From an uncultured Collinsella sp. (GTDB taxonomy: Bacteria > Actinomycetota > Coriobacteriia > Coriobacteriales > Coriobacteriaceae), in assembly GCA_900752545.1 (NCBI GenBank), contig CAADVS010000091.1, positions 1 to 27,860 on the forward strand: a stretch of DNA of 27,860 nucleotides. Reading direction: 5' to 3'. The notes beneath the pieces are model-generated. The model searched no databases, was not told the DNA's origin, and saw nothing but the letters and a program-made list of their open reading frames with translations. The position numbers and the translations under genes are program-made. Each line of letters opens with the position of its first letter. Within the stretch, counting starts at the first letter, position 1. Shown here piece after piece: positions 7,043-14,223 of the stretch.

Positions 7043-8650
7043 TTACAGAAGACTCTCGAACTTCAGAAGGCTCTCGAACTTCTCGCGAACCTGCGGGACG
7101 GTAAGGCCGATGATGACCTGGATTGACTGACCTTGGACCACCAAACCATGCGTACCGATCGCCTTGAAGGAAGCCTCGGGTGCAACGACGCTCTTGTCCT
7201 TGACGTTAACGCGCAGACGGGTAGCGCAGTTAGTTACATCGATGATGTTATCCGTGCCACCGAGCAGATCGAGGATGTTCTCGGCAAGCACCAAGCGCTC
7301 ATCATCTTTACTCTGGGCGACCGATTTGCCAGCAGCACCGCTCTGCTTTTGCTTGTAGTCGGCCTTGGACTTGAGCTCGACCTCAACATCATCATCCTCG
7401 CGACCGGGGGTCTTAAAGTCGAACTTGACGATCAGGAAACGGAAGACCACGACCCAAAGAGCGGTAAAGCACAGACCGACAAGGATGGAGATGGCGTACT
7501 GCAGACCGTGTGCGGCCCAAAGGGGCAGCCAGTCCCACGAGAGCATCGAGATGATGCCGCCGTCGAAGATGCCAACGACGCCAAGGAGGTTTTGAGCCAT
7601 GCAGCCAAGCGCTCCGAGCACGCAGTGGACGACGAACAGGCCGGGCGCGATGAACAGGAAGGTGAAGTCAAGCGGCTCGGTGATACCGCAGAGCATAGCG
7701 GTAAGGGTGACCGGGATCAGCAGAGCCTTGACGCGCTGCTTGCGCTCGGGTTTGGCGGTCATATAAAACGCAATGGCGACGCCAAGCGAGCCGAAGACCT
7801 TAGTCCAACCAGGGCAGGTATAGGCAGCCCAGGGTGCGGCATCCTTAAGAGCAACGCTCGGATCGGCAGCCAGTTGGGGCAGGATGTTAGCCCAAGCGGC
7901 AAAGATGCCGCCATTGACCGCCGCGTTGTCGTAATAGAACGGCGTATAGATAAAGTGGTGAAGGCCTGTAGGGATCAGCACGCGCTCGAAGAAAGCAAAG
8001 ACGCCCACGCCGAACGTACCGGCGGAAAGGATGAATCCCTGGAAGGCGGCGATAGCAGCCTGAACATGCGGCCACACCAGGCAGGCGATAAGAGCGACCG
8101 GAACCATAACGAAGAAACCGATCAGATAGATGAACACGGAGCCCGAGAACACGCCCAGCCACTCAGGAAGTTCGGTATCGAAGAACTTGTTATGCAGCAT
8201 CGTGGCGATACCAGAGATAATGAGCGCGCCCATGATGCCCATGTCAAGCGTTTTGATGCTTGCGATAGTGGCAAGACCAGTACCGCTGCCCGCCTCGACA
8301 GAGTAGTCGACCCCAAAGACAGGGCCCCACTGCCCCAAGATTGTGCTTACAAAGTAGTTGAAGGTAAGGTAGATGGCCAAAGCCTCCATGCAGCAGCGAG
8401 CGTTCTGCTTGTTCGCGAGCGAGATTGGCAACGCTACGCAAAACAGCAACGGCATCTGGTTAAAGAGCGTCCAACCACCCTGGAGCAGCACATTCCAGCA
8501 ATCAAACCAAAGATGGCCCGCAGTGGCCATCTCGCCAAAGATCGCCTCGGCGGTAAACAACGTACCCAGGCCAACGACAATTCCGGAAAATGCGAAAAGA
8601 ATTGCAGGCGTGTACATTGCACCGCCGAAACGTTGTATCTTTTGCATCAT
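7043..8650 (-). CDS. PTS alpha-glucoside transporter, EIICB
   Basis: This is the membrane permease (EIIC) fused to the EIIB phosphotransfer domain; it imports a disaccharide and phosphorylates it at C6. The 535-aa protein begins MMQKIQRFGGAMYTPAILF, like GlvC/MalP-type permeases, with about ten membrane segments, the EIIC loop GITEPLDFTFLF, a charged linker, then EIIB with phospho-Cys475 in DVTNCATRLRV. The start at 8650 is set by AGAGGGGG 10 bases upstream; a longer in-frame start adds a basic non-homologous leader. No EIIA domain or gene is seen here, so EIIA must come from elsewhere, as is common for this group. The last 12 residues are a tandem KFESLL duplication encoded by a short direct repeat. 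It likely forms an operon with the GH4 gene. Confidence 0.93.
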   Translation of the reverse strand: MMQKIQRFGGAMYTPAILFAFSGIVVGLGTLFTAEAIFGEMATAGHLWFDCWNVLLQGGWTLFNQMPLLFCVALPISLANKQNARCCMEALAIYLTFNYFVSTILGQWGPVFGVDYSVEAGSGTGLATIASIKTLDMGIMGALIISGIATMLHNKFFDTELPEWLGVFSGSVFIYLIGFFVMVPVALIACLVWPHVQAAIAAFQGFILSAGTFGVGVFAFFERVLIPTGLHHFIYTPFYYDNAAVNGGIFAAWANILPQLAADPSVALKDAAPWAAYTCPGWTKVFGSLGVAIAFYMTAKPERKQRVKALLIPVTLTAMLCGITEPLDFTFLFIAPGLFVVHCVLGALGCMAQNLLGVVGIFDGGIISMLSWDWLPLWAAHGLQYAISILVGLCFTALWVVVFRFLIVKFDFKTPGREDDDVEVELKSKADYKQKQSGAAGKSVAQSKDDERLVLAENILDLLGGTDNIIDVTNCATRLRVNVKDKSVVAPEASFKAIGTHGLVVQGQSIQVIIGLTVPQVREKFESLLKFESLL

Positions 8651-8794
8651 GACGGGGAATCCCCCTCTCTTCATTCGGAGCGACTGCGGTTTTGGCTTCA
8701 CTCGAGACCGCAGACGCGCCGTTTGCGTGTACCTCGTGCAATAGGACGGGTGGGCCCGCTTCCCTGACTTCTTGCGCTTACGTTTTATCACATC

Positions 8795-8810
8795 ACTTAT
8801 CTAGACAAGT
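8795..8810. promoter_or_regulatory. Putative GntR operator, site 1
   Basis: ACTTATCTAGACAAGT is a 16-bp palindrome with one mismatched pair, centred on CTAG. Part of it recurs inverted at site 2. Its TCTAGACAA core resembles operators of GntR/UTRA sugar regulators such as TreR. It lies on the transporter side of the control region. Confidence 0.6.
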
Positions 8811-8830
8811 TAGCATAAAGACTACGGTCG

Positions 8831-8860
8831 GTAAACGGTTGATTATTAGCCGTAAACGGT
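8831..8860. promoter_or_regulatory. Two GTAAACGGT direct repeats spaced two helical turns
   Basis: GTAAACGGT occurs at 8831-8839 and 8852-8860, 21 bp start to start, so both face the same side of the helix. The AAACGGT core is reminiscent of half-sites of LacI/CcpA-type operators (catabolite control). The link is a resemblance only. Confidence 0.35.
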
Positions 8861-8925
8861 ATATGTCCAGTATTTCGCCTGCTAAATCTGACATAGCTGA
8901 TGACTGTATTTTAAATTTCTTTTCT

Positions 8926-8941
8926 ACTTGTCTAGATGTGT
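8926..8941. promoter_or_regulatory. Putative GntR operator, site 2
   Basis: ACTTGTCTAGATGTGT; its first 12 bases are the exact reverse complement of 12 bases in site 1. The right half-site is degenerate. Confidence 0.55.
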
Positions 8942-8970
8942 TTGTCTATTCATATAGACATACCTATACT
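8942..8970 (+). promoter_or_regulatory. Promoter of the zinc dehydrogenase gene with operator site 3
   Basis: TTGTCT (8942-8947) and TATACT (8965-8970) are separated by 17 bases, giving a start about 30 bases before the ATG. A third inverted repeat, TGTCTAT-4-ATAGACA (8943-8960), covers the -35 and most of the spacer, so a bound repressor would block polymerase. Confidence 0.6.
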
Positions 8971-9006
8971 TCATTACAACATTCACCGCCACGTTAAGGA
9001 GTCACC

Positions 9007-10032
9007 ATGAAAAGCGCGATCTTCTATGGAAAGCACGACCTCAGAGTCGAGGAATCGGCAAAGCCGACCGTGGGCAGGCGCGACGTTCTGATCAACGTCA
9101 AAGCTTGCGGCGTCTGCGGTACCGACGTTCATATCTATGAAGGCGACAAGGGTGCAGCCGACGTTACCCCGCCCACGATCCTTGGTCATGAGTTTGCGGG
9201 CGTTGTCGAGGCCGTGGGCAGCGACGTCGCTGGCTTTAAACCGGGCGATCGCGTGTGCATCGACCCAAACCATCCCTGCGGCTGCTGCGAACCCTGCCGC
9301 GACGGAATCAACCACTACTGCGAGCATATGACCGGTTACGGCACCACCGTTAACGGCGGCTTTGCCGAGTACTGCTCCGTCGATATGCAGCAAGTCTACA
9401 AGTTGGGCGATCACACCAGCTTTGAGCAGGGTGCTATGACCGAGCCCGTCGCCTGCTGCCTGCACGGCATCGATATGTGCAACATCAAGCCCGGCAGCAC
9501 AGTTGTCGTTATCGGCGGTGGCATGATCGGTCTGCTCATGATGCAGCTTGCTAAAAACGCCGGCGCCACCAAGGTTGTCTTGCTCGAGCCTGTCGAAGGC
9601 AAGCGCGAGGTTGCGCTCAAACTCGGCGCCGACCTGGCAATTGATTCCATCCACGAGGACGTCCCGGCCCGCCTGAAGCAGGAGGGCGTCGGCAACGTCG
9701 ATGTCGTTATCGAGTGTGTTGGCAAGCCCGTCACCATCGAGCAGGCCATCCAGATCGCTGGCCACAAGGCTACGGTCATGATGTTCGGCCTCACCAAGCC
9801 CGATGAGACAATCACCGTCAAGCCCTTCGAGGTCTTCCAGAAGGAGCTTGTGCTCACCTCGTCCTACATCAACCCTTATACGCAGCGTCGCGCGCTCGAG
9901 CTCATCGACTCTGGCAGGCTCGACGTATCCTCGATGGTCGCCAAGGTGGCTTCCCTCGACGAACTCGGCGCCATCCTGTCAGACCCGGCCCTGCGTGCCA
10001 TGGGTAAATATATAATCGACCCCAGCAAATAA
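9007..10032 (+). CDS. Zinc-dependent medium-chain dehydrogenase (polyol/alcohol type)
   Basis: This 341-aa MDR-family enzyme probably oxidises a sugar alcohol or other secondary alcohol with NAD(P). It has the catalytic zinc ligands Cys37 (CGVCGTD), His61-Glu62 (LGHEFAG) and Glu146 (TEPVACCLHG), the structural zinc loop with Cys91, 94, 97 and 105, and the Rossmann motif GGGMIG at 170-175. The pattern is closest to the sorbitol/threonine/polyol dehydrogenase branch. The start follows AAGGAG with five bases of spacing. It is divergent from the alpha-glucoside PTS and followed by a GntR regulator, so its substrate may be a product of that pathway, for example the polyol released from an alpha-glucosyl-polyol. 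That is inference. Confidence 0.9.
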   Translation: MKSAIFYGKHDLRVEESAKPTVGRRDVLINVKACGVCGTDVHIYEGDKGAADVTPPTILGHEFAGVVEAVGSDVAGFKPGDRVCIDPNHPCGCCEPCRDGINHYCEHMTGYGTTVNGGFAEYCSVDMQQVYKLGDHTSFEQGAMTEPVACCLHGIDMCNIKPGSTVVVIGGGMIGLLMMQLAKNAGATKVVLLEPVEGKREVALKLGADLAIDSIHEDVPARLKQEGVGNVDVVIECVGKPVTIEQAIQIAGHKATVMMFGLTKPDETITVKPFEVFQKELVLTSSYINPYTQRRALELIDSGRLDVSSMVAKVASLDELGAILSDPALRAMGKYIIDPSK

Positions 10033-10097
10033 ATCGATTGACACCTGCGCGGACGGCCCTCATCCGTCGTTCACGCACCCAGCTCTAGGAGACCGTC

Positions 10098-10853
10098 ATG
10101 GCGCGAGCCATCTTCCAAACTATTTATGACAACGTGAAGCAGTCGATTGACGACGGCACATACGCCTATCAGAGTTATCTGCCTTCGGAGACTGAGCTCA
10201 CGCAGCTGTTTGACTGTTCGCGCATGACGGTCCGTCGCGCCATCTCGATGCTTGCGGCAGATGGCTACGTGCTCCCCCAGCAAGGCAAAGGCATGCGCGT
10301 CATTCGCAACATCAGTGACGAGACGAGTCGTGGCGGCGGCGGACTCGAGACCTTTAAGGAAATCGCAGCCAGCCGAGGCTTTGAGCTCAAAACGGTTACC
10401 ACTGTCTTTGAGCTCCTCGTCTGTAGCAAGGCACTCTCCAGGATTACCGGGTTTCCCGAAGGCTGCGAGCTCACGCGCGCCAAACGCATCCGTTATGCAA
10501 ACGGACATGCCGTGTGCTCCGACGACTCCTATTACCTAAGCTCACAGGTACCGGGACTGACACCCGAGATTGTCAACGATTCGATTTATCGTTACCTCGA
10601 AGAAGATCTTGGCATTAAGATTGCCACGGGCAAACGCGATGTAACGATTGAGCATCCCACGCCCGAAGATGCGCGCGTGCTCGATCTCGACGACTTTAAC
10701 GCACTCGCCGTTATACGCGGACAGACCTACAACGCCGACGGCATCCTTATGGAATACACCGAGACAAAGCAGGTTCCCAGCTTCTTTTTACTCCACGAAA
10801 CGGTCACCCGCCGCAATAACGGCAGCGAGACCCATCAGAGCAGCATGAGCTAA
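10098..10853 (+). CDS. GntR-family regulator with UTRA ligand domain
   Basis: This 251-aa protein has a winged helix at 1-70 (YLPSETELTQLFDCSRMTVRRAI, shown across residues 29-51, followed by the LPQQGKGMRV wing) and a C-terminal UTRA effector domain at about 85-240, the HutC/TreR layout. Regulators of this type usually bind a phosphorylated sugar and release their operator. The start follows AGGAG by six bases. It lies 65 bases after the dehydrogenase and ends at a strong terminator, so both are likely one transcript, and the TGTCTA/TAGACA sites at 8795-8960 are the natural candidates for its operators. The effector is probably the PTS product or a breakdown product of it. Confidence 0.92.
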   Translation: MARAIFQTIYDNVKQSIDDGTYAYQSYLPSETELTQLFDCSRMTVRRAISMLAADGYVLPQQGKGMRVIRNISDETSRGGGGLETFKEIAASRGFELKTVTTVFELLVCSKALSRITGFPEGCELTRAKRIRYANGHAVCSDDSYYLSSQVPGLTPEIVNDSIYRYLEEDLGIKIATGKRDVTIEHPTPEDARVLDLDDFNALAVIRGQTYNADGILMEYTETKQVPSFFLLHETVTRRNNGSETHQSSMS

Positions 10854-10862
10854 CCATCTATT

Positions 10863-10935
10863 AGTTGCGGTGGAATAGTTCCTAGAATGGCCAGCTTAAG
10901 GGCAAAACAGGAACTATTCCACCGCAACTTTTTTT
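10863..10935 (+). terminator. Strong terminator with a 21-bp perfect stem
   Basis: Arms at 10863-10883 and 10909-10929 are perfectly complementary over 21 bp (AGTTGCGGTGGAATAGTTCC plus one), with a 25-base loop and seven T's at 10929-10935. It ends the dehydrogenase-GntR transcript. The stem is much longer than usual for a terminator, suggesting a recruited palindromic repeat. Confidence 0.85.
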
Positions 10936-10966
10936 GGCCGGTGGGGCAGCACCTGTCCCACCGGCC
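10936..10966. repeat. Second hairpin after the GntR terminator
   Basis: GGCCGGTGGG (10936-10945) pairs with CCCACCGGCC (10957-10966) around an 11-base loop. It abuts the T-run of the previous terminator and lies 3' of the convergent Fe-S gene. No T-run follows in either direction, so it is not a classic terminator. Confidence 0.5.
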
Positions 10967-10985
10967 ATCATGTACGCTCTTTTAG

Positions 10986-12239
10986 CTAGTCCGCGAGCTT
11001 CTCCACCTGGTCGAGCATCTTGTCCAGCTTGGCCTTTGCCTCGGCCTTGACCTTCTCGGCTTCTTCGTGAGCCTTGGCCTTCTGGGCAGCCTTTTCCTCG
11101 GCTTCGGGATCGACGACGACCAGATTGGACGCGTCATGCTCAACCAACTTGAGCGCATGCTCGGGGCACACCTTGACGCAGGCACCGCAGCCCAAGCAAT
11201 ACGTGGACTCCAGCGCAAAGCGACCGCTTCCCACCAAATCGCAGGCAAACGTGGGGCACACGTTGACGCACTCGCCGCACGACGTGCACTTGTCAAAATC
11301 GCATTCCGGCGTGCTCACCTGCATGTTCTGGGCAAGCTCGGGATGGTTCTGCAGTGTCGAGAGCACCAGCTGCCGCCCGTGCGTGAGCGAACGGCGACGC
11401 TTGGTCGTCGTGGTGCCGCACATGGTGTTGAGCGTGCGCTCCAGCTGGGTAATCTGATGGCGATGGGCCTTGAGCTTTTGCGTCACCGAGGCCAGCGCCG
11501 CCGTCGCCGGGTTGAGCTTGGTCACCGTTAGGCCCGTGGTGCGGGCGATCTTTTCCATGTACTCCTTGCGCTCGTACTCGCGGCGCTTATGGCATTTGAG
11601 GCTCTTGGGGTCGACCTCCAGGCCCATACCCGTGCCAGACCACTCTTCGGCCTTCGCAATCGCCTCGCCCAGAATGTCCTCACCGCCGGTGTTGCGGCAT
11701 TTATCGCACACACCCAACGGCAGGTACACGCTCACGTTGGGATAGTCGGCCAGTACTGAGAACCAGGTCTCGGCAGTAATATCGCCCACACAGGCAACGA
11801 CGACTTCGTTCTCACGCGGCATGCGCTTGAGGGCGCGCGTGCAGGTGACGTAGGCGGTCTCGTGGCTCGTAGCAGCAGAGACGATATCGTCATACAGGTT
11901 TTTGGGCGCCAGGCGCGGCGAGATGATCGCCTCGGTCGGACAGGCAGCGGCGCACAGGCCGCACTTGCGACAGGAGTCGAGGATCTCGATGGAGTCTTCC
12001 TCGACCTCGATAGCGTTGACCGGGCACACGTCCATGCACGCGGTGCAGCCGCTCTTTTCGTTTTTGCAGGTCAGGCACGGAATGGTGTTGCCGCGCGGAC
12101 GCTCCTTGTAGTCGGCAGGATTCCACTGCGGCGCCGACGGATCGAGTGCATCGGTCACGCCGCCAAGCGGGTTTTTAAGAAAGTCGAAACCCTTGCTGAT
12201 CTCGATAATGTCATCAAACAGATCGTGTTCCTGCGCCAT
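10986..12239 (-). CDS. Multi-cluster 4Fe-4S ferredoxin-type protein
   Basis: The 417-aa protein carries two pairs of ferredoxin motifs: Cys55/58/65/68/72, Cys90/93/96/100 (CRKCGLCAAACP), Cys318/321/324/328 (CTSCGECVNVCP) and Cys348/351/354/358 (CLGCGACVKVCP). Between them is a ~215-residue domain with an extra CDKC pair (178/181) in a context (VVVACVGD...LPLGVCDKC) that recalls the iron-sulfur subunits of hydrogenase/heterodisulfide reductase complexes. The C-terminus (380-417) is a Lys/Glu/Ala coiled coil. There is no signal peptide, so it is cytoplasmic. It could be an electron-transfer hub, but no partner oxidoreductase is adjacent and the exact role is unknown. The start at 12239 follows GGGAGGGG; the in-frame extension upstream is rejected. 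Confidence 0.85.
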   Translation of the reverse strand: MAQEHDLFDDIIEISKGFDFLKNPLGGVTDALDPSAPQWNPADYKERPRGNTIPCLTCKNEKSGCTACMDVCPVNAIEVEEDSIEILDSCRKCGLCAAACPTEAIISPRLAPKNLYDDIVSAATSHETAYVTCTRALKRMPRENEVVVACVGDITAETWFSVLADYPNVSVYLPLGVCDKCRNTGGEDILGEAIAKAEEWSGTGMGLEVDPKSLKCHKRREYERKEYMEKIARTTGLTVTKLNPATAALASVTQKLKAHRHQITQLERTLNTMCGTTTTKRRRSLTHGRQLVLSTLQNHPELAQNMQVSTPECDFDKCTSCGECVNVCPTFACDLVGSGRFALESTYCLGCGACVKVCPEHALKLVEHDASNLVVVDPEAEEKAAQKAKAHEEAEKVKAEAKAKLDKMLDQVEKLAD

Positions 12240-12390
12240 GCGCGGCCCCTCCCTGAGCAGTGCAAACAAGCAAGAGATAATGATACGCCATCGGCCCACG
12301 CCTTGGGCAAATTACACGCGGTGCACCTTTGGAGCAAATAGCCTATGGCCTATCGCCGCCTCGATTGCACAAGGTCAATCAAATGCCAAG
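12240..12390. other. Intergenic region upstream of the Fe-S gene
   Basis: These 151 bases hold the Fe-S gene ribosome site (12241-12256, minus strand) and presumably its promoter, which I could not place with confidence. No gene is seen. Confidence 0.4.
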
Positions 12391-12897
12391 CTATGCCTCG
12401 CACATGAGCTGCACGAGCTTTTGTTTGGTCACCTTGGCCTGTTCGTTAGCCATATTGCGCTCGTTTCTAAAGACCGCATTTGCAACACCCTGCAGATCGG
12501 CATCGGAAATCTCGCTGCACGGACCGTCCATCGACGCCGCCGTGGGGCATACGCACAACGGCAACTCGGCATAAAACGCAACGGCCTTGGCGATATCGAA
12601 CATCTTGCCGCCGCCAATACCCACCACCATGTCGCAATACTCGGCCTGGGCTTCCTTAGCCATTTCGACAACGGCGTCTTCCGTACACGGACCGTCATAA
12701 ATCTTAAAGAACGGCTCGCTTAGATCTTCGTCCAGAAATCCATCGACGATCTGCCTGCACAGCCGATCCTCGGTGCCCTGGTCAAACAAGACATAGGCAG
12801 CGCAGCCCAACCATGACAAATACCTGCCTTGACGCGACAATTCGCCCGGCCCCTGAACATACCGGCCGGGACCGCCGTAAACCATAGGAAGCGCCAT
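12391..12897 (-). pseudogene. Glycerol dehydrogenase-like remnant with central deletion
   Basis: The 168-aa frame is the N-terminal NAD-binding part of a GldA-type enzyme (GRYVQGPGELSRQG, VVGIGGGKMFDIAKAVAFY, CPTAASMDGPCSE) joined in frame to a C-terminal segment (ISDADLQGVANAVF...VTKQKLVQLM). Aligned by eye with the intact 366-aa neighbour, the first ~110 residues and the last ~35 match, but about 200 residues are missing, including the metal-binding His/Asp region. It therefore cannot be an active dehydrogenase of the usual kind. The frame is still open and has a plausible GGGTGG ribosome site, so a short product may be made. It is probably the decayed paralogue of the next gene. Confidence 0.8.
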
Positions 12898-12927
12898 ACG
12901 AGAATCCACCCTTCATCAAACAACGAT

Positions 12928-12992
12928 TGGTGCAAAGTAACCTGGCCCCTTTGCACCAACTTGGTGCGAAGGGGCCAGGTTAGTTTGCACCA
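12928..12992. repeat. 65-bp nested palindromic repeat (TGGTGCAAA units)
   Basis: Two 32-base arms (12928-12959 and 12961-12992) are inverted copies with two mismatches and a one-base centre. Each arm is itself an inverted repeat (TTGGTGCAAAG...CTTTGCACCAA in the left arm), so the TGGTGCAAA unit appears four times. This fits a REP/BIME-type mobile palindrome. It sits between the gldA remnant and the terminator of intact gldA. Confidence 0.8.
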
Positions 12993-12996
12993 TAGC

Positions 12997-13032
12997 AAAA
13001 AGGGGCAAAGCCATCTGTTGGCTTTGCCCCTT
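12997..13032 (-). terminator. Rho-independent terminator of gldA
   Basis: A 14-bp perfect stem (AAGGGGCAAAGCCA / TGGCTTTGCCCCTT) with a 5-base loop is followed on the minus strand by TTTTTT just past the gldA stop. Confidence 0.85.
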
Positions 13033-13044
13033 CCTTAGCTTGAT

Positions 13045-14145
13045 TTACTCATCCATGAGATAGTAGTGGCCCAGCGCGTCGGCACCCAGGATGGCGTTTG
13101 CGACCATCTCGGGCGTCACCTCAAAGGGCATGTTGCACATGGTGTCATCGGGTGCGCAGGCGGCCTCGGCAACAATCATGGCCTGCTCGCGCGTAAGCTC
13201 GGCAACGCCAAGTTCCTTCATCGTGACCGGCAGGCCAAGCTCAATGCAGAAGCCCAAGACTTCCTCGAGCTTCTCGGTCGGGGCATCCTCGAGTACCAGC
13301 TGGACGATAGTGCCAAAGGCGACCTTCTCGCCGTGATACATGCCGTGGCACTCGGGCAGCATCGTCAGGCCATTGTGGATGGCATGAGCAGCAGCAAGGC
13401 CCGAGCTCTCAAAGCCAATGCCCGAAAGCAGCGTATTGGCCTCGATGATGTGCTCGACGGCAGGCGTGAGCGCACCCTTCTCCAGCGCAACCTTGGCCTT
13501 GACGCCATCGGCCATGAGCGTCTCATAGCAGAGCTTGGCGAGCGCCAGGCCGGCCATTCCGCCCTTGCCGCCGGCGCAGGTGCCGCCGCCGGCATCGTGC
13601 GTCGCCTGAGCCTCGAAATAGGTTGCGAGCGCATCGCCCATACCGGAAACCGTCAGGCGCACCGGGCTCGCCGCGATAACCGTCGTATCCATCAGGACAA
13701 TGTTGGGGTTTGCCTTAAGGAAGAGGTACTTGTCGAACTGGCCGTCATCGGTGTAAAGCACCGAAAGTGCCGAGCACGGTGCATCGGTCGAGGCAATGGT
13801 GGGGCAAATGATAACCGGGGACTCCAGGTAATAGGCGACGGCCTTCGCGGTGTCGAGGATCTTGCCGCCACCGACGCCGACGATGATGTCGCAACCGTTG
13901 TCGCGGGCGAGCGCGACCAGGCGATCGACCTCACCCTTGGAGCACTCGCCGTTAAAGTCCTCAAACAGCAGCTCGGCCTTGGCCTCGGCAAAACCGCCCT
14001 CGATCTTGGCACCGACGCGCTTCTTGCCCGAAGGTGTCACGATGACGAGGGCCTTAGCACCGAGCGGCTCGACATAGGAGCCGAGCTTGGCCAGCTCATC
14101 CGGACCCTGGATGTACTTGCTGGGGCTATTGAAAATTGCAGCCAT
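13045..14145 (-). CDS. gldA: Glycerol dehydrogenase (iron/zinc-type ADH family)
   Basis: GldA oxidises glycerol to dihydroxyacetone with NAD. The 366-aa protein has the family length, the N-terminal SPSKYIQGPDELAKLGSYV, the NAD loop VGVGGGKILDTAKAVAYY, the CPTIASTDAPCS turn, and the metal-binding region (ATYFEAQATHDA, GLAAAHAIHNGL, CHGMYHGEKVAFG) with the Asp/His/His ligands expected for the fold. The ribosome site is weak (GGGATAGTT). It lies between two terminators, so it is probably transcribed alone. Substrate range cannot be fixed, since the family also includes close relatives acting on other small diols. Confidence 0.92.
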   Translation of the reverse strand: MAAIFNSPSKYIQGPDELAKLGSYVEPLGAKALVIVTPSGKKRVGAKIEGGFAEAKAELLFEDFNGECSKGEVDRLVALARDNGCDIIVGVGGGKILDTAKAVAYYLESPVIICPTIASTDAPCSALSVLYTDDGQFDKYLFLKANPNIVLMDTTVIAASPVRLTVSGMGDALATYFEAQATHDAGGGTCAGGKGGMAGLALAKLCYETLMADGVKAKVALEKGALTPAVEHIIEANTLLSGIGFESSGLAAAHAIHNGLTMLPECHGMYHGEKVAFGTIVQLVLEDAPTEKLEEVLGFCIELGLPVTMKELGVAELTREQAMIVAEAACAPDDTMCNMPFEVTPEMVANAILGADALGHYYLMDE

Positions 14146-14161
14146 AACTATCCCATTCTCT

Positions 14162-14202
14162 AAAAAAGAAAGGGGCTCCGTACGGATACGTGCGGAGCCC
14201 CT
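14162..14202 (-). terminator. Rho-independent terminator of the iron-type ADH gene
   Basis: On the minus strand AGGGGCTCCG pairs with CGGAGCCCCT over 10 bp (14171-14180 and 14193-14202) and is followed by TTCTTTTTT. It separates this gene from gldA. Confidence 0.85.
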
Positions 14203-14223
14203 CGTTACGATAACAAGAGTCGA

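Noticed and set aside
7133..8767. Plus-strand 544-codon frame opposite the EIICB gene
   Set aside because: Antisense shadow of a clear PTS gene; the predicted peptide is random charged sequence.
12957..13038. Bidirectional terminator shared by gldA and the remnant
   Set aside because: Both genes are on the minus strand, and only the 12997-13032 hairpin has a T-run in that direction.
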